Shown piece after piece: positions 25,148 through 33,486 of a DNA stretch of 42,455 nt; within the stretch, counting starts at the first letter, position 1, and each line of letters starts with the position of its first letter. The stretch is taken from positions 1-42,455 of the forward strand of contig JAMPGE010000014.1 in NCBI GenBank assembly GCA_023664085.1, in the 5' to 3' direction. Below the pieces are notes generated by a model. It was not told the DNA's origin, did not search any database, and was given only the letters and a program-made list of their open reading frames with translations. Made by a program: the position numbers and the translations under genes. The DNA comes from Muribaculum sp. GTDB taxonomy: Bacteria; Bacteroidota; Bacteroidia; Bacteroidales; Muribaculaceae.

Positions 25148-26413
25148 TTAAAAGACTGTGAGGAAGAATTCGGAGAGATCTTTGCGGAAAGCTCCCCGGT
25201 CTGGCATATTGTTGCAGATCACCACTATGGTATGGGTAGGTGCGAAATCATCGTCCAGCAGGTAGCCCGCGTAGCACTGTATGCCCCGCATGCTTCCGGT
25301 CTTCATTGCAAGATATGAGTCAAGACGCGTTCCGGTCATAAACCTGCGGAGCGTGCCCTCCTGACCGGCCAACGGGAAAAAAGATACATATTCAACGTTG
25401 TCGGACATTTTCCTCAGCACGTCTGTAATAAAACGCGATGTCACCTTGTTGGAACGCGACAGACCGCTTCCATCTATGATCTTCACGCCCTGCATTGAAG
25501 CATGCTTCTTCCTCCAGTAGTCCATTTCTCGCTCGGCGGCATCGGTAGTGGACCCGTCGCCGCCCCTCTGGGCTGAATACGTTCGAAGTATGCACTCGGC
25601 AAAAAGGTTGTCGCTGCGCATCATGCAAGACCTCATGATATCTTCCAACGGAGCCGACTTATGCCGAATCAGAAGCTTGCGTCTGTCGGCCTCTATATTG
25701 TTGTCGCCAACCTTGATTTTCGCTGAATGAAGCTTGGAAAGCAATCTTGTGAGAAATACTGCCGACGGATCCTTTACCGCACTTCCTCCCCGTGTATTAT
25801 TATCGAAATTAAAGCCATGGCTGCCGGTGCCGTAATCTCTTGAGAGATCCCCGCTCCCCCATGTGGACGGTTGCGACGGACCCTGAAACACACTTTGATC
25901 AATCAATATTTTACCACTGATGCTGTCTATATCCTTTTTACGCAACGCATCGGCTATTTCAGATAAGAAATCCGTGGATTTAGGCTCATTGCGGGAGTTG
26001 AGCGTAGGGTCGCCGCTACCTACCACAAGAAGATTGCCTTGAAGCACGCCATCCTGTATTTTCCCTACCGTAAACACGTCTGTCTCATAGCGCCATTCCG
26101 GACCTTTGTCGCTGAGCAGAGTGGCCGTCGACACACTTTTCAGTATCGAGGCCGGCACCAACGCACGGTCCGCTTCGTATTCGGCCACCACTTCCCCCGT
26201 AGCGATATCGGTAATCATGAAAGCAAAATTTTCGGGATCTACGCTTGATGCGCCCGATAAATCCGATACCGCCTTCTTTATCACAGAATCAGGCCTCTCC
26301 AAAATCGGAGCTGCCAAAGCATCAACCGCTATGAATGAATACATCATAGCGGTAAGCACAATTCCCCACTTTATTCTTTTGTTTCGGCGGAAACTTTTAT
26401 CTGATCTCATCAT
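25148..26413 (-). CDS. dacB: D-alanyl-D-alanine carboxypeptidase/endopeptidase PBP4 (S13)
   Basis: A 421-aa low-molecular-mass penicillin-binding protein from the ATG at 26413, chosen because it directly precedes a basic n-region and hydrophobic core; an ATG at 26455 would add 14 residues. The three active-site motifs are SILK (Ser89-Lys92), SDN (267-269) and KTG (371-373). The SxxK-to-SxN distance of about 180 residues contains the inserted domain typical of the S13 family. It trims or cleaves peptidoglycan cross-links in the periplasm. It is divergent from the AI-2E permease gene, with promoter-like sites between them. Confidence 0.93.
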   Translation of the reverse strand: MMRSDKSFRRNKRIKWGIVLTAMMYSFIAVDALAAPILERPDSVIKKAVSDLSGASSVDPENFAFMITDIATGEVVAEYEADRALVPASILKSVSTATLLSDKGPEWRYETDVFTVGKIQDGVLQGNLLVVGSGDPTLNSRNEPKSTDFLSEIADALRKKDIDSISGKILIDQSVFQGPSQPSTWGSGDLSRDYGTGSHGFNFDNNTRGGSAVKDPSAVFLTRLLSKLHSAKIKVGDNNIEADRRKLLIRHKSAPLEDIMRSCMMRSDNLFAECILRTYSAQRGGDGSTTDAAEREMDYWRKKHASMQGVKIIDGSGLSRSNKVTSRFITDVLRKMSDNVEYVSFFPLAGQEGTLRRFMTGTRLDSYLAMKTGSMRGIQCYAGYLLDDDFAPTHTIVVICNNMPDRGAFRKDLSEFFLTVF

Positions 26414-26523
26414 ATTCTTTTGTGAAGTAACACAAATTCCGGGCTTAATCCCCATGGCTATACGTGCGATTTATGCACCATGACATAATTGTGGCCATCG
26501 CAGGCCGAACGGCACCGGAAATG

Positions 26524-26531
26524 CAAATTTA
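26524..26531 (-). promoter_or_regulatory. -7 box of a predicted dacB promoter
   Basis: TAAATTTG on the minus strand, a full -7 match, about 105 bp upstream of the dacB ATG. I find no good TTTG at the right distance, so this is tentative. Confidence 0.4.
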
Positions 26532-26596
26532 ACAAAAATATTAAGAAATATACTTCGACCACTTTGATAAATTGCATAAATTCCACTAATTTTTCT

Positions 26597-26604
26597 TACC
26601 TTTG
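26597..26604 (+). promoter_or_regulatory. -7 box of the AI-2E permease/antiporter operon
   Basis: TACCTTTG on the plus strand, 36 bp before the ATG at 26641. A weak ATTG lies 22 nt upstream of it; the exact TTTG at 26563-26566 is too far away (30 nt). Confidence 0.5.
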
Positions 26605-26640
26605 CTTAATAGACCGCATCTCAAAAAAATCGGCTTTAAA

Positions 26641-27831
26641 ATGAACGATATTCCCAATCGGGAGGTTTATACCTTCGACCGCGTGGTGAGAATTCTCTTC
26701 ACCGTCTGCATCCTCATCGCCACCCTATATCTGCTTAATATATTGAAAGGTGTATTATTGCCGTTTATGGTGGCCTGCCTTATAGCGTATATGCTTGAGC
26801 CTATCGTGAAGTGGAATATGAGATGGACCCACATCAAGGGACGATTTATCCCGATGGTGCTCACTCTATTGGAAATGGTGACTCTTCTGGCCGTCTTCTG
26901 TGCCGTTTTCATCCCATATCTGATTGAAGAGACCTCACAAATGGCCGATGCCATCCGCAAATATGCCGACACCCAGATTCAGATACCATACATCTCAAGG
27001 CAGGTACACGACTTTATCCGTCATAACGTAAACCTGGACGAACTCTCGCGCTACCTCACCCGTGAGCAATGGAGCCAGATCATAAAGCAATCTCTCTCTT
27101 CATCTTGGTCCTTTCTGAGTTCAAGTCTGGCTTTCATCATCGGAGCCGCCAGCTGGCTGATCGTGTTGCTGTATCTGATCTTCATAATGCTGGACTATGA
27201 CAGACTCATGCTTTCATTCCGCCAACTCGTGCCATACCGGCACCGCCACCGCGTGTTTCATATCTTCGACGACGTGAAAAACGCCATGAACAGATACTTC
27301 CGCGGCCAATTCATCATTGCATTTACGGTGGGTATCCTTTTCTCCATCGGATTTCTCATCATAGGCCTTCCCATGGGAGTAGTGTTGGGGTTATTTATCG
27401 GCATGCTCAATATGGTGCCCTATCTGCAACTCATTTCATTGCCCGTCACGGCCGTGCTCTGTCTGGTGGCCACGGTGAGCGACGGTGCCGATTTCTGGGT
27501 GATCTTTTGGGAGTCAATGGCTGTCTACGTTGTGGTGCAGTGCATTCAGGACCTACTTCTCACTCCCAAGATAATGGGTAAGGCCATGGGGCTTAACCCC
27601 GCCATAATACTCCTCTCCCTCTCGATATGGGGATGTCTGTTGGGATTCATGGGCCTGATAATCGCCCTCCCGCTCACCACTCTCCTCCTCTCCTACTATG
27701 ATCTTTACGTAATTCAGCGCGAGCAACGCAAAAAACTGATCCATTCCGTAGCCTTGCGACGCCAAGAAGAAGAAGAAAACAAAGAGGACTCTCAATTTTA
27801 TAATCACGAAAACGATTCTGACCACACATGA
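26641..27831 (+). CDS. AI-2E family transporter (PerM-like)
   Basis: A 396-aa inner-membrane protein from the ATG at 26641; an upstream TTG frame would overlap the predicted promoter. It has the family layout: two N-terminal helices, a polar soluble region (about 85-150), then further helices with the signature LGLFIGMLNMVPYLQ and the C-terminal LLLTPKIMGKAMGLNPAIILLSL. The family was named for autoinducer-2 export, but many members have other or unknown substrates, including Na+/H+ exchange. The tail is acidic and low complexity (QEEEENKEDS). Its TGA stop overlaps the ATG of the CPA2 antiporter gene (ATGA), so the two are translationally coupled. Confidence 0.92.
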   Translation: MNDIPNREVYTFDRVVRILFTVCILIATLYLLNILKGVLLPFMVACLIAYMLEPIVKWNMRWTHIKGRFIPMVLTLLEMVTLLAVFCAVFIPYLIEETSQMADAIRKYADTQIQIPYISRQVHDFIRHNVNLDELSRYLTREQWSQIIKQSLSSSWSFLSSSLAFIIGAASWLIVLLYLIFIMLDYDRLMLSFRQLVPYRHRHRVFHIFDDVKNAMNRYFRGQFIIAFTVGILFSIGFLIIGLPMGVVLGLFIGMLNMVPYLQLISLPVTAVLCLVATVSDGADFWVIFWESMAVYVVVQCIQDLLLTPKIMGKAMGLNPAIILLSLSIWGCLLGFMGLIIALPLTTLLLSYYDLYVIQREQRKKLIHSVALRRQEEEENKEDSQFYNHENDSDHT

Positions 27832-30173
27832 ATGCCAAAGCAATAATGACATCCATCCCCCTAGCATGCGCCTTTGAGGGTATGGCCCAAGAGTCTGTGG
27901 CCCAACTCTCTGCCAAAGTCTATACCGAAATCAATGATGAGCAACCCACCGATACAAACGATCATACCAACGGACTGATCGGAGACTTGGCATGGATACT
28001 GCTTCTCGGGGCTATCGTGACGCTGCTCTTTAAAAAACTCAAGCAGCCCGTGGTGTTGGGCTATATTCTCGCAGGTTTCCTTGCAAGCCCCAATTTCAAA
28101 TATCTTCCCTCCATTTCCAATATGGAAAACATCCACTTCTGGGCCGACCTCGGAATTGTGGTGCTGATGTTTTCCCTCGGTATTGAATTCAGTTTCAAAA
28201 AACTGATTAATTCCGGCAGCTCGGCCGTGATTACAGCCCTCATTATCATCACCGGTATGACCATGGCTGGATTTGGAGTTGGCAAACTTTTGGATCTCAA
28301 CGTTATCAACTGTGTATTTCTTGGCGGAATGATCTCCATGTCGTCCACCACCATTATTCTGAAAGCCCTTACCGACCTTGGTCTGCGCAAAAAGAAATTT
28401 GCTTCCCTTGTGCTCTCGGTGCTCATCATCGAAGATCTGTTTGCCGTAATCATGCTCGTGGTGCTTTCCTCAATGGCTATGGGCGACGTGAAGGGCTCTG
28501 AGCTTGCTTTCTCCATAGCAAAGTTGGCATTCTTCCTGATTATCTGGTTTGTGGTGGGGGTATACGTATTGCCTTCATTGCTCAACCGAATGCGAAGCTA
28601 TCTCAACGACGAGACCCTTCTTGTGGTGGCTATGGCTTTGTGTTTCTCCATGGCCATATTCAGTGTGCTTTGCGGTTTCTCTCTCGAGTTGGGAGCTTTC
28701 GTGATGGGATCCATTCTTGCAGGCACCCTTGCCGCCGAAAGAATAGACGTGGTCATCAAACCGGTAAAAGATCTCTTCGGCTCAGTTTTCTTTATCTCCG
28801 TAGGCATGATGGTGGATCCCTCCGTCATCTCAACATATTGGTGGGAGATTCTGCTCCTTGCCGCCGTTGTGATCGTTGGCATGATAATCTTCGGCACTCT
28901 CGGTATGATTGCCACCGGGCAATCCCTCAAGGTGGCAATGCAAAGCGGCTTCTCCCTTACCCAAATCGGTGAATTCTCATTTATCATCGCCTCCCTCGGC
29001 ATGGGGCTCGGTGTGCTCGAATCGTCTCTGTATCCGATAATTGTGGCGGTGTCCGTGATTACCATTTTCACCACTCCCTATTTTATAAAATTGGCCGAAC
29101 CCGCATATAATCACCTCGAACCTCACCTGCCAAAGTGGCTGCAATTTCTCATCAACAGATATTCCAAGCAGACCTCCGATGCCAACGAGACGCGCAAGCT
29201 CTGGCGCGATATTCTGAGCCGATACGTTTGGCGCGTACTACTGTATTCCGTTGTCATCATTGCCATTATGCTTATCGGATATCAATGGGTTCTCCCTCTG
29301 GGCGAAAAATACCTCGGTGAATGGGGGCGTCTGTCGGCAATGGCTATTACTCTTGCGGCCATGTCGCCTTTCCTGATTTCACTCTCCTTCAGCTCTACAA
29401 AACCCGATGAAAAAATGCGTCTGCATTCCACAGCCAGCTTCTACGATGTGCCCCTTGTAGCGCTGCGGGTGATCCGATATCTTATCACCCTCTTTATTCT
29501 TATATATTTCGCAGGTCTTTTCTATGGAAGCACTGTGGGATGGATCGTAGGAGTGTGTCTTTTCGCCGCCCTAATAGTACTGACATCCTCCAAGATCCTC
29601 AACTCCTACAAGCGGATGGAGCAGAAATTCATTGATAATCTCAACCTTCGCGAAAACGTAAGATCCGGACGCAACAACAACATTATCGATGACCTCCATC
29701 TTGCCTATATCGAGATCGGACCGGCTTGTAGCTTTGCCGGAGACAGATTGAAAGACTCCGGCCTTCGCCGTGACTACGGCGTGAGTGTGGCAAGCATACA
29801 GCGCGGCCTTAACACCCTGCCGCTGCCCACGGGCGACGCCCGCATTTTTCCGGGTGATCTGATCGGTGTAATCGGCACCGATGACCAAATCCAGCACCTC
29901 AACAATGACCTTGAATCTGAAGAAAAAACATCTCTTTCAATGGCTTCGGTGCAGCCCAAGGTGGAACTGAAGAGCATCAGGCTTACCAAAGACTCCCCGA
30001 TCATTGGCAAATCCCTCACCGATACCGATATACGGCATGACTTCTATAGCATGATCGTAAAAATATTTCGCGAACAGGAAGGTTTCATTCAGCCCGGGCC
30101 CGACACGATCCTTAAGCCCGGCGACATTGTTTGGGTAGTTGGTGATCCTTCAAGGTTCGACAACATGAAATAA
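27828..30173 (+). CDS. CPA2-type cation:proton antiporter with two RCK_C/TrkA-C domains
   Basis: A 781-aa protein. About 45 leader residues precede a 12-13 helix Na+/H+-exchanger domain (about 50-430) with the CPA2 features QPVVLGYILAGFLASP, LGIVVLMFSLGIEFS, GGMISMSSTTIILKAL and LIIEDLFAVIML. A second set of four helices (about 465-605) is followed by two TrkA-C-like domains (about 640-715: DARIFPGDLIGVIGT; about 720-781: ILKPGDIVWVVGD) that usually bind nucleotides and gate the channel. There is no TrkA-N domain. It resembles KefB/KefC or YbaL-type systems for K+ or Na+ and pH homeostasis. It overlaps the AI-2E gene by 4 bp and converges on cstA 14 bp away, with no visible terminator. Confidence 0.9.
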   Translation: MNAKAIMTSIPLACAFEGMAQESVAQLSAKVYTEINDEQPTDTNDHTNGLIGDLAWILLLGAIVTLLFKKLKQPVVLGYILAGFLASPNFKYLPSISNMENIHFWADLGIVVLMFSLGIEFSFKKLINSGSSAVITALIIITGMTMAGFGVGKLLDLNVINCVFLGGMISMSSTTIILKALTDLGLRKKKFASLVLSVLIIEDLFAVIMLVVLSSMAMGDVKGSELAFSIAKLAFFLIIWFVVGVYVLPSLLNRMRSYLNDETLLVVAMALCFSMAIFSVLCGFSLELGAFVMGSILAGTLAAERIDVVIKPVKDLFGSVFFISVGMMVDPSVISTYWWEILLLAAVVIVGMIIFGTLGMIATGQSLKVAMQSGFSLTQIGEFSFIIASLGMGLGVLESSLYPIIVAVSVITIFTTPYFIKLAEPAYNHLEPHLPKWLQFLINRYSKQTSDANETRKLWRDILSRYVWRVLLYSVVIIAIMLIGYQWVLPLGEKYLGEWGRLSAMAITLAAMSPFLISLSFSSTKPDEKMRLHSTASFYDVPLVALRVIRYLITLFILIYFAGLFYGSTVGWIVGVCLFAALIVLTSSKILNSYKRMEQKFIDNLNLRENVRSGRNNNIIDDLHLAYIEIGPACSFAGDRLKDSGLRRDYGVSVASIQRGLNTLPLPTGDARIFPGDLIGVIGTDDQIQHLNNDLESEEKTSLSMASVQPKVELKSIRLTKDSPIIGKSLTDTDIRHDFYSMIVKIFREQEGFIQPGPDTILKPGDIVWVVGDPSRFDNMK

Positions 30174-30187
30174 CTTTCCTTAACTCC

Positions 30188-30577
30188 TTACACACAATAT
30201 CTTTTCAGCCAGCGACAGTACAGGATGAGCAGCAACGCCGAAATCGCGCCGCCCAGACTCAACGACAATATATAAGCTCCGTCCACTCCGAGCCAATTCT
30301 GAAGCATTATGCCGAATCCTTCCGGTGCAAAGAAAATAGAGGTCATGGTGACCATGGTCATAAACAATGCCGGAACGAGCGTGATTATATACAATCGCTT
30401 CTGCTTGGCAAGGTATACGGTGATGGTCCACAGTGTGAACACCGACAGCATCTGGTTGCTCCAGGCAAAGTAGCGCCACAATGCATCGTATGGCATCAAC
30501 ATTATCACGAAGCATATCACGAAAATGGGCACAGATACAAGCAGACGCTTCACAATTTTTTTCTGACTGATGCGCAT
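30188..30577 (-). CDS. CstA C-terminal fragment (129 aa)
   Basis: The same reading frame resumes after the TGA; the first internal ATG (MRISQKKIVKR) is 10 codons later. Three or four helices include MPYDALWRYFAWSNQMLSVF, a conserved CstA C-terminal block. A separate protein is unlikely because no ribosome-binding site or promoter is visible; it is best viewed as the severed end of cstA. Confidence 0.5.
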   Translation of the reverse strand: MRISQKKIVKRLLVSVPIFVICFVIMLMPYDALWRYFAWSNQMLSVFTLWTITVYLAKQKRLYIITLVPALFMTMVTMTSIFFAPEGFGIMLQNWLGVDGAYILSLSLGGAISALLLILYCRWLKRYCV

Positions 30578-30604
30578 AAAGTCCGCGGCGATGAGACGCG
30601 CGCT

Positions 30605-31633
30605 TCACAGTGCGGTGTCGCCCGATGTAATGGGGGCGGCTATCACTCCCAGAATCGCAAGTATTCCGCCAAAGGCTCCCAGCCACGATCTTGAAAGCCG
30701 GTCTACCAATATCGCGGGAGACCCGGATCCGAGAAATGCCTGTAGCCCGTCATAGCCGCCGGTAAACGCTATTGCCGCCGCAGCCCATATCAAGGCCACG
30801 ATTCCCTCGGTCACCATAGCTCCGTAAAATATAGGTCGGGCATGCTTCTCATTGGCCATGCAGCGTGCCATCATCGGCGATTGAGTGGCATGAAAGCCCG
30901 AGATAGCGCCACAAGCTATCGATACAAACATCATGGGGAATATCGGATTGGCCTCCGGATCGGGCTTATGATTATAAAACTGCTGCCACATCTCTGGCAT
31001 GCTCCCCCAATGCACATACAGCATGACCATTATACCTACTGCCATAAACAGCAGGGCTATGCCAAACAATGGATACAGTTTTCCTATCAGCTTGTCTATC
31101 GGAAGAAGTGTGGCAAGCATGTAATAAGCGAAGATCACTACTATCCAGAAGATACGGTCAAGACGATCTGGCGTGAGCATGGCCAGAAGATCCGCCGGGT
31201 TGTATACAAACACCGCTCCAACCAGGATCATCAGCAGAAGGGCAAACACCCGCATCACGTTCATGATTCCTTTGCCAAGCTGCTGACCTACCAACTCCGG
31301 CAATGACGCGCCGCCGTTGCGAAGCGAAAGCATTCCCGAGCAATAATCATGCACCGCTCCTGCGAAGATCGTACCCAGCACGATCCATAAGAATGCGGCC
31401 GGACCATACATCACTCCCATGATCGCACCGAATATCGGCCCTAATCCCGCTATGTTAAGAAACTGAATAAGAAAGATTTTCCAATTCGGAAGGTGTACGT
31501 AGTCCACCCCATCGGCCATTGTATGCACCGGCGTCTTGCGGGAAGTGTCCACGCCAAACACTTTCGATACAAAAATTCCGTAGGTAAAATATCCCGCTAT
31601 AAGCAGGCACAGGGCTATGGTAAAAGATATCAT
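30605..31633 (-). CDS. CstA N-terminal fragment (342 aa)
   Basis: The part translated before the premature TGA. It holds about ten hydrophobic segments and the core of the CstA domain, and ends in VIAAPITSGDTAL. The start ATG at 31633 is supported by the promoter-like pair at 31671-31701 and by the normal CstA beginning. Confidence 0.7.
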   Translation of the reverse strand: MISFTIALCLLIAGYFTYGIFVSKVFGVDTSRKTPVHTMADGVDYVHLPNWKIFLIQFLNIAGLGPIFGAIMGVMYGPAAFLWIVLGTIFAGAVHDYCSGMLSLRNGGASLPELVGQQLGKGIMNVMRVFALLLMILVGAVFVYNPADLLAMLTPDRLDRIFWIVVIFAYYMLATLLPIDKLIGKLYPLFGIALLFMAVGIMVMLYVHWGSMPEMWQQFYNHKPDPEANPIFPMMFVSIACGAISGFHATQSPMMARCMANEKHARPIFYGAMVTEGIVALIWAAAAIAFTGGYDGLQAFLGSGSPAILVDRLSRSWLGAFGGILAILGVIAAPITSGDTAL

Positions 31634-31670
31634 GTGGCTTGTAAGTTAGTATCCGTAGAATATGACGCCA

Positions 31671-31701
31671 CAAATTTAACCATTATTTCGGAATTTGGAA
31701 A
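31671..31701 (-). promoter_or_regulatory. Predicted cstA promoter
   Basis: Minus strand: TTTC (31701-31698), 19-nt spacer, TAAATTTG (31678-31671). It has a full -7 box and a one-base-off -33 box, about 38 bp before the ATG. An intact promoter suggests recent loss of the gene, if it is lost. The rest of the gap (31702-31860) shows only a short CACCTATTGTC-type sequence and no gene. Confidence 0.5.
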
Positions 31702-31860
31702 TAATCACGGTAAAATCAGTCATATATCACGTCCAGCCACGCAGCTCCGCCTTCCGCACAAAAAATAGGTATACTCACCTATTGTCAACGCCGGAGCCAT
31801 CTCATTTTCGCCCGCAAGGCTCATCACAAACGGGATCGTGGATATCACGCCGCTAGTTTC

Positions 31861-31916
31861 TCTCACCTCTCACCTCTTACCTCTCACCTCTTACCTATCA
31901 CCTCTCACCTCTCACC
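31861..31916. repeat. Heptamer tandem array, 8 units of TCTYACC
   Basis: Eight contiguous 7-bp units without a gap: five TCTCACC, two TCTTACC and one TATCACC. On the minus strand the array reads GGTGAGA and overlaps the end of the M48 gene, giving its final AGG TGA (Arg, stop). The same unit occurs at 4797-4813 and 4962-4989. Confidence 0.9.
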
Positions 31917-32709
31917 TAATATACCCATCCTTCCGGGCACGTTTTGTCATATTCTTTATCCGTTTGTCAATATCGGGATGGGACGAAAACATCTGGGCAA
32001 GTCCGCTCATGCTTCCCGAGCCACTGGATTCCTCCAATTGCTTAAGTTTCTTAAACGCCTTTATCATAGCCACCGGATTCTTACCGTGGGCCTTGAGAAA
32101 ATCGTAGCCATAATCGTCGGCATTACTCTCCTGCTTTTTGGAATAATTGGCACTCAAAAGCTTTTGCCCCAAAGCTCCCAGTTGTGAATCGGAAAGAATC
32201 GCCAAAGTGTTGCTCCCCGAAGTAAGGCCCTGGATTGCAGCCGTAGTGAGCAACGCATGTTTGAATGCGTTGCGTGTGTCGTGATGAGCCACATGGCCGA
32301 TCTCATGGCCGATCACGCCCAGCAGTTCGTCATCGTCCATCACCTGCATCAATCCCGAATAAACCCTCACGCTACCATCCGCGCATGCAAAGGCATTAAC
32401 TATATCTTCATCATATACCCGGAAATTCAACGGCACTCCGTCTACCGCATCCAATCCTTGGGTAAGCTTTGTCAGCCGTTGCGACAGAGGATCCGTCAAC
32501 GGCAACATTTTGTTTTGCTTATCTTGAGCCTGAATAGACTGGTGCACGTAGGCTGCCACTTGCTCATCGGTTATGCTGGTGGCCTGAATGGTATTGACGG
32601 CGGCGTTAAGAAGTCTGCCCCAGTTCAAATCCGCGTATGAATTCACACTCACACAGACCATTGCTATGGCTAATGCGATATGACGTATGTGGAAGATTAT
32701 GTTTTTCAT
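31912..32709 (-). CDS. M48 family metallopeptidase (LoiP/BepA-like)
   Basis: A 265-aa exported zinc protease with a signal peptide (cleavage near SYA-D, residue 26), no lipobox, and the M48 zinc motif HEIGH at 135-139 with the third ligand Glu194 in QESNADDYGYDFL. Family members degrade or help assemble misfolded outer-membrane proteins. Ser/Gly-rich SSGSGSMSGL lies before the conserved SSHPDIDKRI motif. The last codon and stop are supplied by the heptamer array, so the C-terminal end depends on the repeat. It lies 14 bp downstream of a small lipoprotein gene, in one operon. Confidence 0.93.
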   Translation of the reverse strand: MKNIIFHIRHIALAIAMVCVSVNSYADLNWGRLLNAAVNTIQATSITDEQVAAYVHQSIQAQDKQNKMLPLTDPLSQRLTKLTQGLDAVDGVPLNFRVYDEDIVNAFACADGSVRVYSGLMQVMDDDELLGVIGHEIGHVAHHDTRNAFKHALLTTAAIQGLTSGSNTLAILSDSQLGALGQKLLSANYSKKQESNADDYGYDFLKAHGKNPVAMIKAFKKLKQLEESSGSGSMSGLAQMFSSHPDIDKRIKNMTKRARKDGYIR

Positions 32710-32723
32710 ATGTAACTATTTAA

Positions 32724-33311
32724 TTATTTGAGTCGGATAAAATGCAGATAGGCCGTATCTCCAAGACATACCGTATCAAGCCCGGTATTCGGTTTAGGAT
32801 TGCGAAGCGCTCCTTTCTGAATGCATTTCAATACAAAAGATTTTTTATTCATCTCGGTAATCACCCACTCCGATTCTTCATATTCCGAAGTGAGCAGTGG
32901 GCTATGGATCACTGAATCATTCCGCAAAACATATGATATGCTGTCGCCCAAATGATATTGTGTTGACTCATCCGAAACGCCACCTATATCAAAAAGTATG
33001 CTGGTGGACAGTGGTACTATGAAATTCTTTTCAAACCTCAACGAGAGATAATATTTGCCGTCTTTGTCCACCTTCGTGCTCCATTGCGGGCGTTTCACCT
33101 CGTAGCTTTCGCCTGTTGTCTTATTATAGACCCGGTAGCTTGCAGTACCGGTGGTGTAGTAATTTGCCTCCCACACTCCTATTATACCCTCTTCCACATT
33201 CTTCGGATCTTCAGATGGATTGATGATCTTCTGTATATCTTCGCATGAGACAAGGCCCATGCCCATCAGACACAGAATAAATACATATATGGCTCTCATC
33301 AGTCTTTTCAT
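32724..33311 (-). CDS. Small lipoprotein, lipocalin-like
   Basis: A 195-aa predicted lipoprotein with lipobox GLVSC (Cys23). The mature region has the GIIGVWEANYYTTG pattern typical of Bacteroidetes lipocalin-like domains (G-x-W near the start), followed by beta-strand sequence (KYYLSLRFEKNFIVPL, YEESEWVITEMNKKSFVLKC). I do not recognise a specific family. It is co-transcribed with the M48 gene 14 bp downstream, suggesting an envelope-quality function. Confidence 0.7.
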   Translation of the reverse strand: MKRLMRAIYVFILCLMGMGLVSCEDIQKIINPSEDPKNVEEGIIGVWEANYYTTGTASYRVYNKTTGESYEVKRPQWSTKVDKDGKYYLSLRFEKNFIVPLSTSILFDIGGVSDESTQYHLGDSISYVLRNDSVIHSPLLTSEYEESEWVITEMNKKSFVLKCIQKGALRNPKPNTGLDTVCLGDTAYLHFIRLK

Positions 33312-33435
33312 CGCATTTCAGGGTATTTTAAGGAGTGATTCTTCCATTTAAACAACTTTGAATTATAGTATTTTCCTTTTGATGATTGTAAGTATCTTTG
33401 AAATTAAGACCCGTTTTCATAAATTTTTGGGAATG

Positions 33436-33443
33436 CAAAATTA
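33436..33443 (-). promoter_or_regulatory. -7 box upstream of the lipoprotein-M48 operon
   Basis: TAATTTTG on the minus strand fully matches TAnnTTTG and lies about 125 bp upstream of the lipoprotein ATG. No convincing -33 box is visible, so confidence is moderate. Confidence 0.45.
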
Positions 33444-33486
33444 CAATTTTTTTCTATATCGGCCATCATTTCTTTGATCCCTACTC

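Larger units (their letters stand above)
30188..31633 (-). pseudogene. cstA: cstA (carbon starvation protein A / peptide transporter) interrupted by an in-frame TGA
   Basis: Read through, the frame would encode a 481-aa multi-helix protein of the length of Bacteroidales CstA. Codon 343 (30607-30605) is TGA, in the conserved GDTAL-x-SARLIAADF block where other CstA proteins have Arg, so a CGA-to-TGA change explains it. The frame is unbroken on both sides and the rest of the protein looks intact (N-terminal GYFTYGIFVSKVFGVD, core GPIFGAIMGVMYGPAAFLWI, C-terminal RWLKRYCV). CstA proteins import peptides or pyruvate under nutrient limitation. Loss of the last about 138 residues (four helices) should abolish normal function unless the codon is read through. 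A sequencing or assembly error cannot be excluded. Confidence 0.85.

Noticed and set aside
30605..30607. Selenocysteine reading of the cstA TGA
   Set aside because: The site corresponds to an Arg in the family, not a redox Cys, and I see no selenocysteine genes in the window.
31861..31916. CRISPR array
   Set aside because: The units are 7 bp, contiguous and without spacers; no cas gene is near.
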